64,000 nucleotides of DNA from Rhabditoides inermis (taxonomy: Eukaryota; Nematoda; Chromadorea; Rhabditida; Rhabditidae). The position numbers and the translations under genes are program-made. Below, one piece after another: positions 59,801-64,000 of the stretch; the stretch's first letter is position 1, and each line of letters opens with the position of its first letter. The notes under the pieces were generated by a model. The model saw only the letters and a list, made by a program, of their open reading frames with translations. It had not been told where the DNA came from and did no database searches. The stretch is taken from NCBI GenBank assembly GCA_963966185.1, contig CAWZYM010000419.1, positions 1-64,000 on the forward strand. Direction: 5' to 3'.

Positions 59801-59988
59801 TGGAAACGACTGCGAAAGGCAGTAGGATGACACAGATCAATTTGATCGTATTGCTGCCAATAGTCTACGCTCACAACCCACACGTCACGAGTTATTGCAT
59901 TGGAAACAATTGACTGACAGATAATGTTGAAATCCTCATTATCCAAGGAAGTTCCGGTATCGGTGTAATTGACAATAGGTCGGAACAT
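53890..59988 (-). CDS. Ulp1-Rep-helicase (Helitron-type replicase), intact, copy
   Basis: Encodes the same 2032 residues as 42052-48150, without a single amino-acid change. All protease, HUH, tyrosine and Walker residues described there are present. If both copies are real, the locus holds two potentially active replicase genes. Confidence 0.93.
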   Translation of the reverse strand: MFRPIVNYTDTGTSLDNEDFNIICQSIVSNAITRDVWVVSVDYWQQYDQIDLCHPTAFRSRFQLNDMNMFLAKFNETSPFPNFLIFPILTFPGHRYNAALSVDGHFYMFIYNVRNNTLFYVDSMFSGIRISNTDPVLHHLRTFLIPYLIPGQSVPAQVSDSLRSDQQRDYKSCGFFVLRNIDNLLNNRGICNTMHTPALVAAYRAHVQNELDTRRRIIHQPFLLPQPQMMTHNGPSYSSVATFVPNPAPLVPFAHIGMPQFPALPSVPPITAPIKVPPFQSPMSRHTITHPASARMVSPNQAPAVLPTSMPPPAIPMIRVKNQKPISPQKKNLIAYRKRAALSSSTESTSSHNEPMPQPMSAATSNSNVSMIDSTPVHTAPSNSNMSLLNSEDGVMSGITARFDDNVTVNTPTKKRQCRSGSDKAKKRRQQQTKETVDEDKIAKIIAMAQNQNQQSVNTKSSVNKALKQLQTTGTITPILNTDDTQKSESNSINQNTMNAMYNLIAKDSYQTASIQTGFPSQIHQNANKKHNQLQMDASKISTQLTQNDEIIKRRRIVDRRQADVSRKTGKYQRKTYNFFNAASKYHDFPDYQHLGPMIPCKHEFCKSNNFATESHGACCKNGEVHIEDSPFKRSTRPEFVKLYDAVNPTLEQRQPMTQCYRMLHRYNQLLSMASLSFNTVQNLPRGEPITVLQGNMRAGICHLVPSGRECAAFAQHYYIPEKTHFDVAEKDLDHDILAGLIQCMKEHNPYTRAYLQMYDLMLQAERRKEQLRLQTGQDEQTYIQMCFLQYRKERDQYLIGNAHEGTLNLPTTNNVALLYASTERPPTAEEIQHGTIVYDKHRGQFSEMPFFDRNATPLTFPLLFPDGNQFYQTGVPYISMRDKVSLETSRDQAEPDVSDDDDMNLETEGTENKSRSKKRQFVSQREHFIYCTRRTDENLTNHWLLGMGRLTPLFNLFNYTRIEAARLHGITKTQIELCKINRNEYMEAIQRRLDFYKIKLGSFVYLPRTYVGSYRWCQEQYHNGMAIVAHCGKPTFFITITGNENWPEIQENLIGANADNDPDIVARVCHEKFKQVVDLIRVKKIFGEVAAMWYRIEFQKRGMVHCHLLVTLTRQLTEKEICEYIKAEIPELPDEKTKDSDPDYADKLKLRELVIKLMIHKPCSNKPHYQCRQKNPAYCKKNFPQPYRDDYGLLPCGRPLYPRPANIRQEYFDNKKQVHITNRDVVPYNPFLLLALQCHINVEYVASSKTIKYISKYITKGVDTLIGVVNSGNMEELKKYMDEKGNVNFDEAQIHTALRYVSPVEAAWRLRGYKLVYSTHVVKILHVHLQGAENLYYAFGKQPKSPNKHTMLKAYFDLMSTTKDDNVKKMKFEDVAINFLYDEKNGVFTPHVRRIRKVTRLGEVSPRQTELFAFRLILLSRPVFSWKDGLTVNSVVYNSYHEAAVRAGLINDNTIWDRTLDEAKDKNMPKQLRSLFASILMHCQPPNALALWDKYKEYMAPRNISKTVDQNIETAKRRVQWILEQHGSKLIDYGIPPPANDQSNPDGAVSHHGNGSNGNLNREQQTFVNDVMQTVGQSKQARTNYCFSLQGSGGTGKTFVYQRIIQECQKLGKKVVVVASTGIAATLLEGGRTVHAAFYLPLDLNEDSKSHIKSHTNAGRNLAEAEVIIWDECTMSHRYALDCADGALRLVAPVDLDKKPFGGTVMILGGDWKQLLPVVKHRDPITSINECVNKSKFWSLFKHYKLTQNMRVNADEKDFVKFLESVGNGNHEKIHGCLKIPSENIAMSESDIIDKMYDATILADSVEIAKRAILVLKNQDSLHINEYILSKCSGDTVECVSMDAPLDYLSGTSGRCRVRFAANMEHIWKDTPSGFPPHKLKLKVGCIVMLLRNLNVAEGLCNGTRLIITAISDTILLCKNLTNGSDQPVMIPKIRLKYEDIKSDLAYERIQFPVRLSYAMTINKSQGQTFDKVGIILRDKPFSHGQLYVAFSRIRSSKGLQVYTKWPLVPDANGEPQMLVRNIVYKDIVNL

Positions 59989-60208
59989 CTACATGTTAAC
60001 TTGAGGTACAATACTGAAAGAAAGCGCACCTCACAAGAAAGCTGATGACCAGAAGACGAGTCGACTGGTCGGAAGGTAGAACAGAGAAAGAATGATGATG
60101 CTGTCATTTTTCGAGTCGAGACGACATCTAATTTGTACACACTTAGAATAACCCGCCCACTTCCATGCACAACTCAACTGACGGAAAACGGTTCTTTACT
60201 ACCACGTC

Positions 60209-60287
60209 TCCACTTTATTCCACACATTCCGTAAAACATGAAATAGATACAACATGGATAATATGAAAAGATTTATTGATCAAGCAA
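60209..60287 (-). other. Shared 3' segment of companion gene, copy
   Basis: Counterpart of 48371-48449. Confidence 0.6.
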
Positions 60288-60632
60288 ACCACAACCACAA
60301 AACAAGCAAACCAGAACCACAAAACAATCACCAGGATCATTATACATAAATGCACATTTTATAATGAAAACTCAATTGTATTAAATATTAATTGCATTAT
60401 AATTGTCATAAGATGAATTCAATGGAACACATTTAATCTGAAAAAAGTTATATATCAAATAATCTATGACATTTAAGATGATCACCTTGAGGGATATGCG
60501 AAGGAGTGAAAGACAATGCCAAGTTATCGTATTTGGAATGTTTTCTGAATGAAAATGTTAGGGTTTATATTATAAAATAGTACCTTAATATACTCATTGT
60601 GAAGTTGATGTTGTGATATCATGCATTCTTGA

Positions 60633-61841
60633 TCACATAATGGAACACCGGCATGATTCAGGCGGGCAAAGCGGGTACGATGTATAATCGTCTACCCACT
60701 TCTCGCCCTTTGTGGGAGTGCTTGTCTTTGCCCTTGTCTTGGTTCCAATTACGCCGATACGCTTGAGACGGGTCTTCACCATCTTCTGCTTCTTGGGAGT
60801 CTTCTGCGCAAGAACGTCCCTTATGTGGTGACTGCCATCGGCGCGCTCAGTCACTGTATCGTTCATGGTAGGAGCGGCAGGGATGTCATCAGAGGGTGCA
60901 TCAGACGGGATGTTCATGTTATCCTGGTCCTCGATGAATGCGTACGCACGATCCTGACTGTGTCCACTATCACGGATCCAATCGTCTCCATCCTCGAAGT
61001 TAAAGTCGTTGTCGTGATCGGTCTCATCGCGGACATGATGAATAGCATCTGTGGGATGGTGTATCTCGTGGCGATTGTGGTCGCTCTTAGTCATGAATCG
61101 CTCCCTCCATTGCTCTATGTTCACTTTCGGAATTTGGTAATTCTCCATAGTAGAGTGATTTACACCACTCTTGGGGTTCCCGCGAGACGAACGTTTCTAT
61201 ATTACATATGACGGTTAATTTGGGATACCGCATGAACTTACTCTTTTGGCATTGTAGCTGAGATAGGATCCGTACCGAGCAGACCGCATTCCCCTGTTCC
61301 TAAATTCAATTCAATATAAATGAAATGAATTTTTTTCATTACCTGAGGATGACTTGAGCCTTCTCAACATCACCCGATGCGCGAAAATCTACTCGAATGG
61401 TTGTGCTGTGAGGGTGGAGACGGTAGGCACACTTGATGTGCGACAAGCCCAACTTCAAGAAGAAGTCCGTCGGGTGTTCGGGAATGTCTTCGATAAATAA
61501 ATAGGTACGAAATTTTTCATTATACTCACTCAAAGGGACCTTGTAAACGAAAATCGTAGATTTATATACTTCTCTGCCCAGTGCATCGAGTTCTTTAGAT
61601 ATATGAGCTATATCGTCCATAGCTTTTATGATCTAAAAATCGGACATGAATATGACACACAGAACTCTTTAGCAATACTAACTCTAAAAGATGAATATAC
61701 GTGTATGTCACGCCGACACGTAACGCACACTTTTGTGTGAAAATGAGGAACCGACCTCACCGGACGAGATGGATGGCAGAAAATGACAATGCTTCGATGC
61801 TCTTTCGCGACCAACCCACAACGTATTTTTCGATTTAGCAT
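60633..61841 (-). CDS. CaaX-box companion gene, copy
   Basis: Predicted exons 61841-61761, 61632-61343, 61299-61242 and 61196-60633, identical to the first copy in sequence, splice sites and CSIM terminus. Confidence 0.6.
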
Positions 61842-61928
61842 GTTCGATTCGTGAGAAATGAGTTCATTTAGACTCTCAATTTTTCACGTTTTTTTCAGTC
61901 TCATGAGAGCAACTCATCTCTCCGATCT

Positions 61929-62498
61929 CTCTCAACTCGAACTGCAGTACCGATCAGAAAAACAGAGTGAAGGAATTGAAGCACCTATTTTGTAACGTAT
62001 TGGCAAAAGTTATGTTTTCAATGTAATACAAACAATATTTCAAAGTCAATAAAACATTCTGCCCTGGAGCGGAATCGAACCAACGATCGTGAGATTGTCA
62101 GCCGAACGCGCTACCAGCTGAGCTAAGAGAGCGCTGAGATTGCGAGCGGTTAATTCCGTGACCTCTCAAACCTTGCAGAGTGGTGTTGTGAGTGTAATGC
62201 GCATTTCGTCAATTCGTCTCTCCGCACCTGTCCACTATCCATTTCACCATGCTGGCATGGACGTTGTGGTGTAGTGGATAATGCGTCTGCCTCATGATCG
62301 TGCCTCTCGAGTTCGAATCCGGCGCAGTTGTTCTCACATGTTTTGTCAACACATGCATTGTCATAGTTTTGCTATCACAATGAAACATGCGACATCCTCT
62401 ATACCGACCGTATCCGATATTCAAACTACCGTACCCGGGTTTGTCATACCGGATATAGAGAAAACAGAGACGACTGCTATTCGAACGTGCTTCACTGT
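61929..62498. repeat. TL unit 14
   Basis: A 62067-62138 (minus), B 62261-62330 (plus). Confidence 0.8.
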
Positions 62499-62517
62499 TC
62501 TATTTTTTTTCTTCACT

Positions 62518-62879
62518 GTTCTGGACGTGTGCACGTCACTAATTCATCGATAATCGATCGATGTCCCCCCAACAGGGAGAGAGAGAGAGAGAGAGAGAGA
62601 GAAGACTCCTGCACTCCTCTCCTCTTCCTTCCTCCCCCTCCTACCCCACTCCCTCCAAATTTTCCGCCAAAACATTTGGTATTGGTTTTACGACGGCGTT
62701 CAAAGTACCGTATACCTAATACGGACCAAGCTGCAGTACGGAAATTAGGAATACTGTCCATACAGTATTCCTAAGTGAGCGCAGTACACTCGCGCGTGCA
62801 GCTAACAACTGGATGTGCGATAGATATTCAATCGATAATCGATCGATGCTCACACACACACACACACACACAGAGAGAT

Positions 62880-62914
<35 letters not shown>

Positions 62915-63193
62915 AAGAGAGAGAGAGAAGACTCTTACATTCCTCTTCTTCTTTTCTCTCTCTCTCTCTCTCTCCATCTCTCTATCATCTCTCCAACTTT
63001 TCCATTACTATTTTTCCACAAACCAACTCAAACAATCCACTTCACTTCACTTCAACTTCACTTCACTTCAAACAACTTCAAACAACAAACAACAAACAAC
63101 AAACAAACAAACACTTCAAACTTTAAACTATTTAACTGAACTAAAAACAACCAGGTACGAATACTTTATCCTCACAGAACACAATCAATCTTT
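62518..63193. repeat. GA module, copy
   Basis: Counterpart of 50680-51355; hairpin 62746-62775. Confidence 0.8.
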
Positions 63194-63816
63194 TTTTTAA
63201 ATCTTGTTGATGTAGCAGTCGTGATGGTCTTGAGATAGACCCGTGAGCGTGGTAGATTCGTCACGTGGTAGATTCCAGTCCATTGGAGACGACGCACATA
63301 AATGATTGGATTATTGAGGTTTAAGAAAGAGAGATTAGGGAATCAGACAGAGTGAAAACGCACCTCATAACGCCGTCATATGGTCCAGCCGGGCACTGAA
63401 AACGGATACTGGAACGCGTTATAGGCTGAAATGAGTAGAAGTGAACTACGGAATTTAGGATTACGGTACGTACTAATCGATAATTGATCAATGGAAAGGG
63501 GGAAAGGTGAGTGAATATGCAACGATGCAGGGGAAAGAGAGAAAGAGGACGACCCTCGCCAAACGAGAGCCGTCTCCCAATCTCTCCCACCCCCGATATC
63601 GTTCAAATCTACAGTCGGTACGAAACTACTGTAATCTACAGTAACCCCAACCCACGCCTCCTTCCTGCTGCTCCCCGGATAGGATGGCGATGTCGGCGGC
63701 CACCAGACAGAGCAGTAGATGCGAGTGAGAGTCTGGAACGGTGACGTCAATATCAATCGACAACATGTTGATTATTAATCGATAATCAACAGAGAGGAAG
63801 AGAGAGCGAGAGAGAG

Positions 63817-63868
<52 letters not shown>
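63193..63868. repeat. Module D copy 7
   Basis: Exon-like segment 63425-63364 (minus); GA tract ends at 63868. Confidence 0.7.
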
Positions 63869-63872
<4 letters not shown>

Positions 63873-64000
63873 TCACCTCTCTGGTCTGCATTGCGACTCC
63901 TCCCCGGCGGCAGGTGCTAGTGGCCATCCAACGGCTGCGGCAGGTGCAGCAGGGGCAGCAGCACACGGCCCGGCTGCAGGGGCAGCAGCACACGGCCCGG
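63868..64000. repeat. GC-rich minisatellite, truncated by window end
   Basis: Start of the 27-bp-unit array, as at 52030. Confidence 0.8.

Larger units (their letters stand above)
53056..61928 (-). mobile_element. Helitron-like element 3 with companion gene
   Basis: Copy of element 2 at +11838. It arose by segmental duplication, not by an independent insertion, because both flanks are duplicated with it. Confidence 0.75.
52699..64000. repeat. 11838-bp tandem duplication, copy 2 (cut by window end)
   Basis: Second copy, 11302 bp present. It stops inside the 27-bp minisatellite. Confidence 0.95.

Overview
The window is eukaryotic, repeat-dominated DNA. Evidence: canonical GT-AG introns (several only 43-48 nt, with TTTCAG-type acceptors), tRNA-derived repeats with box A/box B pol III promoters, long GA/CT and CA microsatellites, GC-rich minisatellites and Helitron-class transposons. 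Very short introns and many TACAGTA/TACTGTA/TACCGTA words fit an invertebrate, possibly a nematode, but nothing here proves the phylum. No housekeeping gene, true tRNA or rRNA gene, CRISPR array or bacterial feature was seen.

Layout: nearly everything outside the transposons belongs to one composite repeat of about 5-6 kb in head-to-tail array. Module order on the + strand: TL (about 0.7 kb, two divergent tRNA-like sequences, one to three copies per block) - C (exon/intron-like segment) - arm (CT tract plus a segment also found inverted) - a lone plus-strand tRNA-like copy - GA (hairpin plus CA/GA/CT tracts) - D (minus-strand exon-like segment plus GA tract) - GC minisatellite or CGCTCC-rich tract - E (CACGCCC segment ending at GACTAGC) - F (GC-rich hairpin) - G (AT-richer spacer). 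Blocks restart near 3.77, 9.05, 18.65, 24.99, 30.07, 35.80, 40.86 and 52.70 kb. Two larger duplications overlie this: 24991-30080 is repeated at 35799-40874 (period about 10.8 kb, a few substitutions and microsatellite indels), and 40861-52698 is repeated from 52699 past the window end (period exactly 11838 bp, no difference found). Both begin or end at the GACTAGC motif.

Transposons: three Helitron-like insertions interrupt the array, all with genes on the minus strand. Element 1 (9401-16307) has a frameshifted replicase/helicase gene. Elements 2 and 3 (41218-50090 and 53056-61928, the two copies of the 11838-bp duplication) carry an intact 2032-codon gene: N-terminal Ulp1/C48-type cysteine protease, Helitron-like N domain, HUH Rep nuclease with two tyrosines, and PIF1-type helicase. 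Upstream on the same strand, inside the same insertion, lies a second gene. I predict four exons with all junctions in frame, giving about 330 residues, ending in the prenylation box CSIM. Its 3' flank shares an 80-90 bp segment with the 3' flank of the Rep-helicase gene, which suggests that both genes belong to one mobile unit. Element 2/3 has a hairpin array in the 3' flank of its helicase gene; element 1 has an unrelated hairpin array upstream of its gene.

Best candidates for something new are the CaaX-box companion gene with its shared 3' segment, the arrays of divergent tRNA-like modules, the spliced exon-like gene fragment multiplied in module D, and the 26-bp hairpin whose two arms change together.
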